From: Aulosira sp. FACHB-615
GTDB lineage: Bacteria > Cyanobacteriota > Cyanobacteriia > Cyanobacteriales > Nostocaceae
Length of the DNA: 64,000 nucleotides
Reading direction: 5' to 3'
NCBI RefSeq assembly: GCF_014698045.1
Contig: NZ_JACJSE010000014.1
Location: 1 to 64,000, forward strand
This document shows positions 17,622-26,787 of this stretch, one piece after another (positions within the stretch are counted from its first letter, which is position 1; every line of letters begins with the position of its first letter). The notes beneath the pieces are model-generated. The model had not been told where the DNA came from and did not search any database. It saw only the letters and a list, made by a program, of their open reading frames with translations. The position numbers were made by a program, and so were the translations under genes.

Positions 17622-18404
17622 ATGAGTAGATATTGGAAATTAATCCGGCTATTTTGGACTACCTCCTTAGCGGCAGAGATGGAGTATCGACTTAACTTTG
17701 TAGTTGCTGCACTTACTAGTTTGGGTAATTTAGGCGGAAGTATTTTTAGCTTGTTTTTGTTTTATCGTACTGGCTATACTTTTGCGGGTTGGTCATGGGA
17801 AGCAGCTTTGATTGTGTTGGGAATTTTTACGATTCTACAAGGTTTTTCTGCGACATTTTTGGCTCCGAATTTAAATAAAATTGTGAGTCATGTGCAGGTA
17901 GGGACTTTAGATTTTGTACTCCTCAAACCGATTCGCAGTCAATTTTGGCTATCTACTCATACTCTTTCACCGTGGGGATTACCGGATCTAATTTTAGGTA
18001 GTTTGATTATTGGCTATGCAGGCCAGCGCCTGGGCTTGGGAATTGATAATTATCTCCTAAGTGCCGTACCTTTGTTATTTGGGATAGTAATTCTTTATAG
18101 CTTGTGGTTTATGCTGGGAGCTACTAGCATTTGGTTTGTGAAAATTTACAATGCCACGGAAGTGCTGCGGGGTTTGTTGGAGGCTGGTAGATATCCAATG
18201 GTGGCTTACCCCGCAGCTTACCGCTTTTTCTTTACCTTTGTAGTACCAGTGACTTTTTTAACCACTGTGCCAGCAGAAGCGATGCTGGGACGAGTGCAGT
18301 TTAGTTGGTTGATAGGTGCGCTGGTGTTAGCAATTGTTTTGTTTTGGCTGTCTACTAAGTGGTGGCGGTTTGCTTTGCGTTTTTATACGAGTGCTTCGAG
18401 TTAG
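17622..18404 (+). CDS. ABC-2 type transporter permease (DUF990-like)
   Basis: 260 residues with about six membrane helices. The opening YWKLIRLFWTTSLAAEMEYR and GTLDFVLLKPIRSQFWLS are characteristic of the COG3694/DUF990 permeases, which work with a partner permease and a separate ATPase in uncharacterised export. No ATPase or partner is adjacent, so the complex is encoded at scattered loci. Its stop codon overlaps the stop of the convergent carotenoid oxygenase gene by four bases (TTAG). Confidence 0.85.
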   Translation: MSRYWKLIRLFWTTSLAAEMEYRLNFVVAALTSLGNLGGSIFSLFLFYRTGYTFAGWSWEAALIVLGIFTILQGFSATFLAPNLNKIVSHVQVGTLDFVLLKPIRSQFWLSTHTLSPWGLPDLILGSLIIGYAGQRLGLGIDNYLLSAVPLLFGIVILYSLWFMLGATSIWFVKIYNATEVLRGLLEAGRYPMVAYPAAYRFFFTFVVPVTFLTTVPAEAMLGRVQFSWLIGALVLAIVLFWLSTKWWRFALRFYTSASS

Positions 18405-19840
18405 GTTGATGATGCAGCTTTCCAAGTGCCGTGGAAACTGTGGGGAATAACGCTGGGTAAACTTAATTTACAGACTGGTTCTGCGTCTAGGCGATCGCTA
18501 TCAAAGATCCAAACTTCGCTAGTATGAGAATTGCCATCATAGACAACAGTGAGTACCCAACTTTGTTGCGGGTTATGAATATCTTGCACAGCTAAGGGTT
18601 CTGAAGGATAACGATTTTCGCCCAGGTTGGTCTCGGTGAGGGTATGGGTATTGTGATCAAAACGGGCGATCGCATTTAATAATTCTTGACTAATATCTGT
18701 ACCTTGACGAAATAAACTCATATAGGTGTAGCGCGAGTTCTGCCCAACATTTGGCGCTGGTACATTGGGAAACTCGCCAGTCCGGTCTAATAAAGTTTCA
18801 ATTGTTGTCACCTTGCCAGTTTGGGGTTGCAGCACAACTCGCGTCAATGTGTTTTTGGCAGTTGTCTGAATTTTTCCAGTCACAACTTCTTGAAGATATT
18901 GATTAGTTTGAAAGTCATCATAGCGGGTAAAATCCACAATTACTGCGCCGCTAGAATCAACATAACCATTGGCAAAATGCCATTGATACCAAGGTTCAGT
19001 TTCTCCGTGACTGACTAAAGTTAAAGTTTCACGGTCAATGACTAAAATTTGTGTGCCTAAATTTGGTCGCCACTTGAGTGCATCACTATAACTGCTGGTT
19101 CCCAAAACGATAGGTAACAAATTCAACCGCACGGCTGGAATAAAAAACACCAGATATTGTCCTGCTAAAACAAAATCATGAATTAGCGGCAAACCTGTTA
19201 ATGGAAACTGAGCTTTTTGAATAATTTTGCCAGTCCTATCACTTTTGTAAACATTCAGTGTGGCATTTAACCCCAGACTCACACCAAAATTAAAAATCTC
19301 CTGTGTTGAAAAATCAACCTTTGGGTGAGCAGAATAAAATAATCCCGGCTTTAAACCGCTTAAATCATCTAAACCTTGAGTTTCTAAGGTGGCTAAATCA
19401 AGTGCGTGGGGATGTCCACCTTCCCAAAGTGCTAAGAGTTTATCTGGTAAAGCCAATACAGAAGTATTCGCAGCATTTTTTACTGGTTTGCGCCATTGAT
19501 GCCAAATTGCCCCCGGTGCAGTCATACCATAATTGCCGTAAAGCCATTTTCCGGCGGCGGTTTCGGCTTGATAACCCGCCGTTTGTACATAACGATAAAC
19601 TCCTGTGGCTCCAGCAGCATTAAAATTAACTGCGAGAATTGCCCCATCGCCGTCAAACCAGTGTCCTACATGGATATTGCCCCGTTCTAAACGTCCTGGG
19701 CCATTGCGGTAGAGTGTGCCGCGTAAACCTTCTGGGATTTTGCCAGAGAGAATTGGTAATGGTGTGAGAGGAAATTCTGTTGCTGGTTGAGATATTGCCC
19801 CTGTCCAGGCTTTTTTAGTTGATTTCTGCTCAATAATCAT
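18401..19840 (-). CDS. Carotenoid oxygenase (apocarotenoid-cleaving dioxygenase family)
   Basis: 479 residues from the ATG at 19840 (MIIEQKSTKKAW); the frame extends upstream into repeat DNA without a better start. A non-haem iron dioxygenase of the RPE65/CCD/ACO family that cleaves carotenoids or apocarotenoids to aldehydes. Conserved seven-blade propeller motifs: GTLYRNGPGRLERG, HWFDGDGAI, AHPKVD, the iron-binding histidines in LIHDF, HFANGY and the C-terminal HSFHGTW. It is more like the cyanobacterial ACO group than NinaB. Substrate cannot be told from sequence. Confidence 0.93.
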   Translation of the reverse strand: MIIEQKSTKKAWTGAISQPATEFPLTPLPILSGKIPEGLRGTLYRNGPGRLERGNIHVGHWFDGDGAILAVNFNAAGATGVYRYVQTAGYQAETAAGKWLYGNYGMTAPGAIWHQWRKPVKNAANTSVLALPDKLLALWEGGHPHALDLATLETQGLDDLSGLKPGLFYSAHPKVDFSTQEIFNFGVSLGLNATLNVYKSDRTGKIIQKAQFPLTGLPLIHDFVLAGQYLVFFIPAVRLNLLPIVLGTSSYSDALKWRPNLGTQILVIDRETLTLVSHGETEPWYQWHFANGYVDSSGAVIVDFTRYDDFQTNQYLQEVVTGKIQTTAKNTLTRVVLQPQTGKVTTIETLLDRTGEFPNVPAPNVGQNSRYTYMSLFRQGTDISQELLNAIARFDHNTHTLTETNLGENRYPSEPLAVQDIHNPQQSWVLTVVYDGNSHTSEVWIFDSDRLDAEPVCKLSLPSVIPHSFHGTWKAASST

Positions 19841-20041
19841 TCTAAATTTTGATGTTGAAGTGAAATAAATAGGACTTACGCATAAAAACGAAAAATCAAG
19901 GGTTTTGGCGAGGGTGCAAGGGTACAGGGTATAGGGGTGTATATATCTAAAACCCTTACGCCACACCCTTACACCCAATCTTCATAGACAATCTTTGTGC
20001 GTAAGTCCTGATAAATAGTGCCTGGAGGCTATGCAATGGAA

Positions 20042-21127
20042 CTAATTAAGAGATTGTCTGAGAGGAATTTGAATGACAAATTCTGTTCCTTGTCCGGGTG
20101 TCGAAAAAAATTCTAACTTACCGCCATGTTTTTCGGTAACAATTTGGTAACTGATAGCCAGTCCCATTCCTGTTCCCTTACCAATAGGTTTTGTGGTGAA
20201 AAATGGGTTAAAAATTTGTGTCTGAATGGCGGCGGGAATGCCATTGGCATTATCAGCGATCGCAATTTTGACCCACTTGGAATCAATTAAGTCAGTACGG
20301 ATTGTAATGCAACTGGGATGATTCTCGATTGCTTGATAAGTTCGTTTGGTATTAAATTCTGCGATCGCATCAAGGGCATTTACCAGAATATTCATAAATA
20401 CCTGATTCATCTGCCCAGCGTAGCACTCTACAGTTGGTAAATCACCATAGTCTTTAATAATTAAGATTTCTGGGTTTTGCTCATTAGCTTTCAGACGGTG
20501 TTGCAAAATCAACAATGTGCTATCAATTCCTTCATGAATATCAACTGCTTTGAACTCACTTTCATCTAACCGAGAAAAGTTCCTGAGTGATAATACTATT
20601 TCCCGAATGCGTTCTGTCCCAATATTCATTGAGTACAGTACCTTAGTGACATCTTGTTTGAGAAACTCTAAATCAATGATGTGACTTTCTTTTTGAATTT
20701 CGGCTGGTGGGTTAGGAAAGTAATGCTGATAAAGTTGAAGCAGACGCAGCAAGTCATGAATATAGCCCTGGATATGACTGAGATTGCCGTAAATAAAGCT
20801 TACAGGATTGTTAATCTCGTGAGCAATACCCGCTACCATTTGACCCAAAGCCGACATTTTTTCGCTTTGAATCATCTGAACTTGCATTTGATGTAAACTA
20901 TGCAAAGTATTTTCTAGCTCTTGGCTTCTTTGCTGTAAGTTATTTTGTGAAGTTTCTAACTCACAAATGACTTTTTTAAGGAGAAATTCTTTAGTCGCAA
21001 TATCAGATTCTACCTGCCGACGTTCAGTTTCGCAGCGTTCCAACTTTTTTCGCAAGATTCGGTTTGTCTTTTCCAACTCTTGCATTTGTATGGAATTAGG
21101 ATAATCATCCATACGTCCATTACTCAT
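20042..21127 (-). CDS. Sensor histidine kinase, soluble, coiled-coil input
   Basis: 361 residues. Residues 12-95 are a long coiled coil with no sensor domain and no membrane segment. HisKA box: GQMVAGIAHEINNPVSF with His103. ATPase domain: N box NILVNALDAI, G1 IADNANGIP, G2 GKGTGMGLAISYQI. The start overlaps the stop of the upstream FIST gene by four bases (ATGA), indicating translational coupling and that the FIST protein is probably its sensor. Confidence 0.92.
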   Translation of the reverse strand: MSNGRMDDYPNSIQMQELEKTNRILRKKLERCETERRQVESDIATKEFLLKKVICELETSQNNLQQRSQELENTLHSLHQMQVQMIQSEKMSALGQMVAGIAHEINNPVSFIYGNLSHIQGYIHDLLRLLQLYQHYFPNPPAEIQKESHIIDLEFLKQDVTKVLYSMNIGTERIREIVLSLRNFSRLDESEFKAVDIHEGIDSTLLILQHRLKANEQNPEILIIKDYGDLPTVECYAGQMNQVFMNILVNALDAIAEFNTKRTYQAIENHPSCITIRTDLIDSKWVKIAIADNANGIPAAIQTQIFNPFFTTKPIGKGTGMGLAISYQIVTEKHGGKLEFFSTPGQGTEFVIQIPLRQSLN

Positions 21128-22281
21128 TTTGTTCCCATTAGCAGTGTGACAAAGGTTTTGTTATGAAATTGAGTTTGGCCTTTAGTCATCAAAGGTGCAA
21201 TTTCACCATAAGCATAAAAACCACAGCAAGGTAAAGTTGGTGGTAAGTGAGTTTTGACAAGTTTATACTCTTCACTAGCCATAGTTCCCAAAATTCGCCG
21301 TCTAGCAGCACAAGATATAAGTAAAGCCGCCGTTGGTTCTAACCCAGGATAATTAACAAGAGCATTTTTTAAAGATGCCTCAGAAGCTAATAGAATATCT
21401 TGACGGTTTGCATCAGTAATCTGGACAATAGCTTGTTCGGGAATATCTGAGAAAAAAGTCACACTACCAGATTCTTGATCGTAGCCATTGGGCGCACGCA
21501 TATAAAAATGTTCTTGATCCTCAAAAACGGCTAGGGCGTGAATTGCATAGTTGGCTGTAAATCGTTCTTCGCCTAGATAGTGCTGATAGAAATCTAATGC
21601 ACGTTGTCCATCAATTTCATAGACGACATTACCATCTACTTTTGTGACACAACTACGTTGACTAATAGGAGTCCAGCCACTAGCTACTCCGTGGGAAAAT
21701 AATAATTTTCCATAAAATATTAATACTGGAATTGAATCATTTAAAACTTCATCTTGAAAAAATTGGTAGGTTTTGTCAAAGGTATAATCATCAGCAGACA
21801 TACCGCCAATAATGGGAATCTGCCCTCCGAGACTTTGTTTTAAACCTTCTAAAATTAACACTCCATTACTGGTTAAACTATCGGGAAAGGTCAAGCATAA
21901 TTGTGGTGTAGATGTAGTATGGGCTGTTGCTTGAGCGATCGCTTGTTGAGCAGACAAAGCCGGATTTTTCGATGCTTCTCGTCCCACACCTGCGTAAATT
22001 TCCACTTCGTCTGTAGCAAAGAGCATTAAAGTTAAAGAATCTTGTTGAAATTCCAAAATTGAGGATATTTCACCATTCGTAGTGCCGCCAATTAACTGAA
22101 TTCCTGGAAAAATTCGTTGAATATGTTGCAAAATTAAAGTATGTTCAAAGTCAATCGCACTGAATAAAATTCCCGCTTGGGGAATTAACCCACCGAGAGA
22201 GGTGGTACATTTTTGAATAACTTCTGCGATCGCATTTTCAGAATCAGGATCATTACTGTGTCCTACAACAACTTGAAACAT
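21124..22281 (-). CDS. FIST domain sensory protein (FIST_N and FIST_C)
   Basis: 385 residues. FIST_N covers about residues 30-220 (IQLIGGTTNGEISS; GGQIPIIGGMSADDYTF), FIST_C about 225-370 (RALDFYQHYLGEERF; ALLISCAARRRILG). FIST domains are proposed sensors of small ligands, possibly amino acids, in signal transduction. It has no membrane segment. It is translationally coupled to the histidine kinase gene at 20042-21127. Confidence 0.9.
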   Translation of the reverse strand: MFQVVVGHSNDPDSENAIAEVIQKCTTSLGGLIPQAGILFSAIDFEHTLILQHIQRIFPGIQLIGGTTNGEISSILEFQQDSLTLMLFATDEVEIYAGVGREASKNPALSAQQAIAQATAHTTSTPQLCLTFPDSLTSNGVLILEGLKQSLGGQIPIIGGMSADDYTFDKTYQFFQDEVLNDSIPVLIFYGKLLFSHGVASGWTPISQRSCVTKVDGNVVYEIDGQRALDFYQHYLGEERFTANYAIHALAVFEDQEHFYMRAPNGYDQESGSVTFFSDIPEQAIVQITDANRQDILLASEASLKNALVNYPGLEPTAALLISCAARRRILGTMASEEYKLVKTHLPPTLPCCGFYAYGEIAPLMTKGQTQFHNKTFVTLLMGTK

Positions 22282-23056
22282 AACACCTCATTATCAGTTT
22301 TATTGATGATTCTCAGAACTTAGGTAGAAAGTTTCCTGTTGATATGGGTGTAAGATTTCCGTTTATCTACAACCTATACCCCTGTACTCTTGATGCAGTC
22401 CTTATTTTTTGTCTGACTGCATAAGTGATCACTGTGTTAACCCAATTTAGATGTCAACACATCACAACCTATATTTAGATTGCCCACTTACACACACTAA
22501 ATCTCTATTCAGCTAAACTTTGATCAATAGAATACACACATAGAGCGTGCTAGTATAAAATAAATTAATAGTAATATCTTGTTCAGCGAGACGAGGGTTA
22601 CAGCCAAGAGTAAGGAGTAATGATAAATACCCCTTATACCAATTCTTCATGAAGCGCCAAAGTAGAGAATAAAGTGCATCTTCATCAAGAAACGGTATTA
22701 CTTATAAGACTTAGGCAAAATCATGAAAAAGCGTAGACGTTTTCTTCTGCTACCCGCAGGTTAGAAAACAAAGTTATAAGAGTTTGAGAAAAGTATGGCG
22801 TAAATTTTAACTCATTACTTATTACTCACTACCCCATTACTTAGAAAAAGCGAAACTAACTTTACTGAGCGAAAAGGTACAAAATCAAAACTATATTAAG
22901 TGGGTACGGTTATTGCGATCGCACTTTGTTATAAAACCGAACCTCTAGCTAGAATATTTTAAGCTAAAGTGTAATCAAGAAGCTTGAGATTAGGCTTGAT
23001 ATTCCAAAAAGATTCAACTATTACTGACCGACAAATAAGCCTGTAATTAAGCTTCA
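22282..23056. other. Long intergenic region upstream of hsp20
   Basis: About 775 bp between the divergent FIST and hsp20 genes. It is AT-rich and must contain both promoters. No CIRCE element (TTAGCACTC-N9-GAGTGCTAA) is visible. A GCGATCGC lies near 22917. No gene or RNA could be supported. Confidence 0.5.
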
Positions 23057-23085
23057 TTATCCCAAATCTTGCATTTTAGGGGTGA
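23057..23085 (+). promoter_or_regulatory. Possible RNA thermometer hairpin over the hsp20 ribosome site
   Basis: In the leader just before the hsp20 ATG (23091), UUAUCCC at 23057-23063 can pair with GGGGUGA at 23079-23085 (two G-U pairs), and AAAU at 23064-23067 with AUUU at 23073-23076, leaving a UA bulge and a CUUGC loop. The paired GGGG is the ribosome binding site. This is the layout of the short cyanobacterial hsp17/hspA thermometers. Inferred by hand folding. Confidence 0.5.
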
Positions 23086-23090
23086 TAGAT

Positions 23091-23558
23091 ATGGCACTTA
23101 TTCGTTGGGAACCGTTTCGTGATATTGAACGCCTAGAACCATTCCGAGAACTGGAAACTTTACAAAGGCAAATGAATCGTCTGTTTGATAGACTAGCACC
23201 TACAAATGGTGGTGAAAGAACAGCATTTAATTTTGTCCCGGCTGCTGAAATTGAAGAAACAGACGATACCATTCATCTGCGGCTAGAAGTACCAGGACTA
23301 GATGCCAAAGATATCAATGTTGAAGTTACACCAGAAGCAGTTTCTATTAGTGGTGAACGTAAATCTGAAACTAAAATTGAGGAAAAAGGCATCAGTCGTT
23401 CGGAATTCCGTTATGGCAGATTTCAAAGAATAATTCCATTACCTTCTTTAGTTCAACATGACAAAGTAGAAGCGGAATATAAAGATGGTATTCTGCGGTT
23501 AACTTTGCCAAAATCAGAAGCAGAAAAACAAAAAGTAGTCAAGGTTAATATCGGTTAA
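23091..23558 (+). CDS. Small heat shock protein, Hsp20/alpha-crystallin family
   Basis: 155 residues. ATP-independent holdase chaperone of heat-denatured proteins, also associated with thylakoid membranes in cyanobacteria. Seen: N-terminal IRWEPFRDIERLEPF, alpha-crystallin domain about residues 45-140 with LRLEVPGLDAKDINVEV and the YKDGILRLTLPK signature near the end. I use the ATG at 23091 with GGGGTGA upstream, rather than the in-frame GTG three codons earlier that lies inside that ribosome site. Confidence 0.94.
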   Translation: MALIRWEPFRDIERLEPFRELETLQRQMNRLFDRLAPTNGGERTAFNFVPAAEIEETDDTIHLRLEVPGLDAKDINVEVTPEAVSISGERKSETKIEEKGISRSEFRYGRFQRIIPLPSLVQHDKVEAEYKDGILRLTLPKSEAEKQKVVKVNIG

Positions 23559-23604
23559 CATCCTTCAAGATAAAACAGGACTGAAGCATTAAGATCAGTT
23601 GTGC

Positions 23605-23630
23605 TAGAGACGTTGTATACAACGTCTCTA
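23605..23630. terminator. Perfect palindrome downstream of hsp20
   Basis: TAGAGACGTTG, TATA, CAACGTCTCTA: an 11-bp arm hairpin 47 bp after the hsp20 stop. The same family (GTAGAGAC...GTCTCTAC) recurs at 61542-61571. It may end hsp20 transcription, though no U-tract follows. Confidence 0.5.
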
Positions 23631-23737
23631 CTTGATTTTATAGAAAGGAGGGAAAATTCCCGCGATCGCAGTAATGAGTAATGAGTCATAAATTTACTTA
23701 TTACTCATTACTGAATCCTCAGTGCTGTAAGTCCTAT

Positions 23738-26713
23738 TTAATTAGAAGCTGCACTCTCGGCTATATTACCAATGAGTTGTTCTAGGGTACGGAGTAGTTC
23801 TTGCTCATTATAAGGTTTAGAAAAATAAGCCCTAGCACCTAGCTGCATTGCCATTCGGCGATGTTTATCGCTGCTACGGGAAGTCAGCATGGCAACGGGG
23901 ATATTTTTCAAATCACCATTGTTTTTGACTTTGCCTAAAAATCCATACCCGTCCAGACGCGGCATTTCAATATCACAAATGACGGCGGCAATTTGTAAGC
24001 CTGTTTCGAGTTTTTCTAAAGCGTCTTGTCCGTCTTTGGCTTGTTCTACTTGATAGCCACCTTTTTCTAAGGTAAGTGCTAAGAAACGGCGGACGTTAAT
24101 AGAGTCATCGATGATTAAAATCTTGCCTTTGGGCTTGGGAGGTAAGGCTGCGAGTTTTTCGCTGTCAACGAACAGGAAGGGTGTTTTTAATCGGACGGAG
24201 GGTAATTGATTGTTTTTCGGGGTATTTTGATTGGTAGCAATCCAATAGAGTAATTCATTGGCACTGACTAAGGCCACAACTCTCCCATCACCGAGAATTG
24301 TGCAGTTACTAAAGCCTTCTGGTAAGGGTATGTTCCCTTCAACTTGGCGGATAGCAACTTCTTGTTCACCCCAGCAACGGTCTACTTGAATGGCAACGGT
24401 TTGATTGTTACCTTTAACGATTAAGACGCTGTTGGCGTTGATGGCGGCGGGAGTTTCCAGTTCGGGACTGTCGTAGCGGGGACAGTTAAATTCCAGATAT
24501 TGTCCCAGGCGAATTAATGGCAGCATTGTACCTTGCCAGTTGATGACTTCGCTACCTCCCATTGAGATGATGCGATCGCTTTGGAGTAAAAATACTTCTG
24601 AGATGACATCGGTGGGAAATGCCAGCAATATTTTACCTGTTTCGACTAACAGCACTCTCGCCACAGATAAGGTAAAGGGTACTGATAAGGTGAAAGTCGT
24701 ACCAACGCCGGGTTCAGTGTCAACTGTGATATCGCCACGTACCAGTTTCAGGTTGTTGCGTACCACATCCATCCCTACACCACGCCCAGATAAGGCGGTG
24801 ACTGTTTCGGAGGTACTAAACCCTGGTTCAAAGATTAGTGATAGTAGTTCATCATCACTGGCACTTTCTAATAATGAACTATCTAACCCCATTGCTAAGG
24901 CGCGAGAACGAATTTTTTCTAAAGAAATTCCGCGTCCATCATCGCGCATACTAATAATAGTTCGATTACTGCGATGAGTGGCGTGAATTTCGATTAATCC
25001 TTGTTCTGGTTTACCTAAGTGGTGGCGGGTGGCTGGTTCTTCAATGCCATGATCAAAAGCATTTCTTAATAAGTGCATTAAGGGGTCATTTAATGCTTCT
25101 AAAATGCTGCGTTCAATTAAAGTATTACCGCCTTCAATTTTTAGCTGGACATTTTTGCCATACTCGACATTTAAGTCACGGATAGCTCTAGGAAAACGCT
25201 CGACTAATTCGGAAATTGGTCGCATCCGCACTTGATTGAGTTTGGTTTGTAATTGCTTGGATGTTTTGTTTAATTTGCGAGCAATTAAATCGGCATCATC
25301 GGCACTTAATTGAATGTCGGTGGAGACTTCTTGCACCTGGACAATTGTTTCGGCGATATCTTGCGATCGCAAATGAATTTCTTCGAGAGAGTGATGCGTG
25401 GTGGATAAGGGCTGAGTAGTGAGTACTGAGTGCTGAGTATCTATTTCTGAACTGTTATTTTGCCGGATACTAGCTGATATCACACGGTTATACGCCATGC
25501 GTAATTCTTGATTTTCTCTATCCAGATTCTGCACTCTCTGTCCGAGATTACGTGAGAGTTTACGTAATTTTTCTAGTTGCGAATGCAGTCCGTTTCTCTG
25601 GACAATTAGTTCACTAAATAAATCATTAATTTGTTCTAGTTGTTTACTAGGAACTCGGACTGTATTTTCGGAATGTTCACGGTCTTTGCTGGGAGCAATT
25701 AATTCAGTTTTATGTTCAGCAATAATATTGTTAATTTCCGGCAGATTCACAGGATGAATATCTGCTTCTACAGGTACAAAATTACTTGCAGCTATTTCGA
25801 TTTCTTGGTGAATTACAGGTATTTCGACTAATTCTATTTCTGGGTGAACGCCGTTATCTGTCGCCAAGAATTGAGCGATGGCATCTGCGGTTGACAGTGG
25901 CGCAGTTTGATTATAAGTTGTGGAAGTAGTTGGTATTTCACTCAACTCAATTGCCCTAGGTAGACTATCGAGTTGATTGGTTAAAACTAAAGCTTGCGAT
26001 CGCCGCCATGTTTGCAATGCTATCTGAGCAATGTCTGAGATGCGCTCTGGTGCGGCAGATTCTATTGTTTGTTTAATAGAATCACACAGTTGGCTAAAGG
26101 CTGACAATTGCAGCATTTCTCCCAAACCGCCTAATTCCGCCGCCATAATCGCCACTTCTTCTTGCAAGCAAGGTTGTTGACTATCAGCCAACACAGCTTC
26201 TAAACGTTGCAGACAACCTTCAACTTCAGTTTCAAATAATAAAGGAATAATATTCTGTCCATCTTCTGGGGACAACATTGTTGTCGCATCTTCGGGAGTA
26301 GGATCACCCAAACGTTGATAAAGTTCATCAAAAACAGGATAACAAAAACTTGTTAACCATTCTTCTTCTATAGCACTTTGGGTTGATAATAATTCAACAA
26401 TTTGCCGCATCCAATCAATTGCTGAAAGTAATAAACTTTGCAATTGTTGGTCAATTTCTAAAGAACTTTTGCGGGTTTTTAAAACTTTAAAGGCATCTTC
26501 TAAACGGTGTGCTAAATCACTTAACACCCGAAATCCCATCATTGCCGCACCACCTTTAATAGAGTGGGCAGCGCGGAGTGCGCCATTAATTTTTTCTAAA
26601 TCTATACGATGGCTGGTATCGATTTCTAGTAAGACTGCCTCTAAGGTATTGAGGTAATCTGTGGCTTCTTCCAGAAATTGCATCTGGATTTCTAATTCTT
26701 TATCTTGTGACAT
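23738..26713 (-). CDS. CheA-type hybrid histidine kinase (Hpt-CheA-CheW-REC)
   Basis: 991 residues, last gene of the chemotaxis operon. Order: Hpt domain with His50 in AAHSIKGGAAMMGF; a second Hpt-like helical region about 145-240 without the histidine motif; linker; H-kinase dimer region about 360-400; ATPase 520-690 (NPLMHLLRNAFDHGIEEP; SLIFEPGFSTS; GRGVGMDVV); CheW-like domain 700-850; receiver with Asp914 in ICDIEMPRLDGYGF. It resembles PixL/HmpE, which drive type IV pilus motility in phototaxis and hormogonium gliding. An 18-residue low-complexity insert around residues 425-442 (TQHSVLTTQPLSTTHHS) derives from an intergenic repeat. Confidence 0.93.
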   Translation of the reverse strand: MSQDKELEIQMQFLEEATDYLNTLEAVLLEIDTSHRIDLEKINGALRAAHSIKGGAAMMGFRVLSDLAHRLEDAFKVLKTRKSSLEIDQQLQSLLLSAIDWMRQIVELLSTQSAIEEEWLTSFCYPVFDELYQRLGDPTPEDATTMLSPEDGQNIIPLLFETEVEGCLQRLEAVLADSQQPCLQEEVAIMAAELGGLGEMLQLSAFSQLCDSIKQTIESAAPERISDIAQIALQTWRRSQALVLTNQLDSLPRAIELSEIPTTSTTYNQTAPLSTADAIAQFLATDNGVHPEIELVEIPVIHQEIEIAASNFVPVEADIHPVNLPEINNIIAEHKTELIAPSKDREHSENTVRVPSKQLEQINDLFSELIVQRNGLHSQLEKLRKLSRNLGQRVQNLDRENQELRMAYNRVISASIRQNNSSEIDTQHSVLTTQPLSTTHHSLEEIHLRSQDIAETIVQVQEVSTDIQLSADDADLIARKLNKTSKQLQTKLNQVRMRPISELVERFPRAIRDLNVEYGKNVQLKIEGGNTLIERSILEALNDPLMHLLRNAFDHGIEEPATRHHLGKPEQGLIEIHATHRSNRTIISMRDDGRGISLEKIRSRALAMGLDSSLLESASDDELLSLIFEPGFSTSETVTALSGRGVGMDVVRNNLKLVRGDITVDTEPGVGTTFTLSVPFTLSVARVLLVETGKILLAFPTDVISEVFLLQSDRIISMGGSEVINWQGTMLPLIRLGQYLEFNCPRYDSPELETPAAINANSVLIVKGNNQTVAIQVDRCWGEQEVAIRQVEGNIPLPEGFSNCTILGDGRVVALVSANELLYWIATNQNTPKNNQLPSVRLKTPFLFVDSEKLAALPPKPKGKILIIDDSINVRRFLALTLEKGGYQVEQAKDGQDALEKLETGLQIAAVICDIEMPRLDGYGFLGKVKNNGDLKNIPVAMLTSRSSDKHRRMAMQLGARAYFSKPYNEQELLRTLEQLIGNIAESAASN

Positions 26714-26787
26714 GATTTTTAATAATTAGTCATTGGTCATTAGTCACTTGTCATTTGTCATTCGTCAACAAAGGACAAGTGACAAAA

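Noticed and set aside
24540..24977. 145-codon plus-strand frame
   Set aside because: Antisense to the conserved ATPase region of CheA; no independent support.
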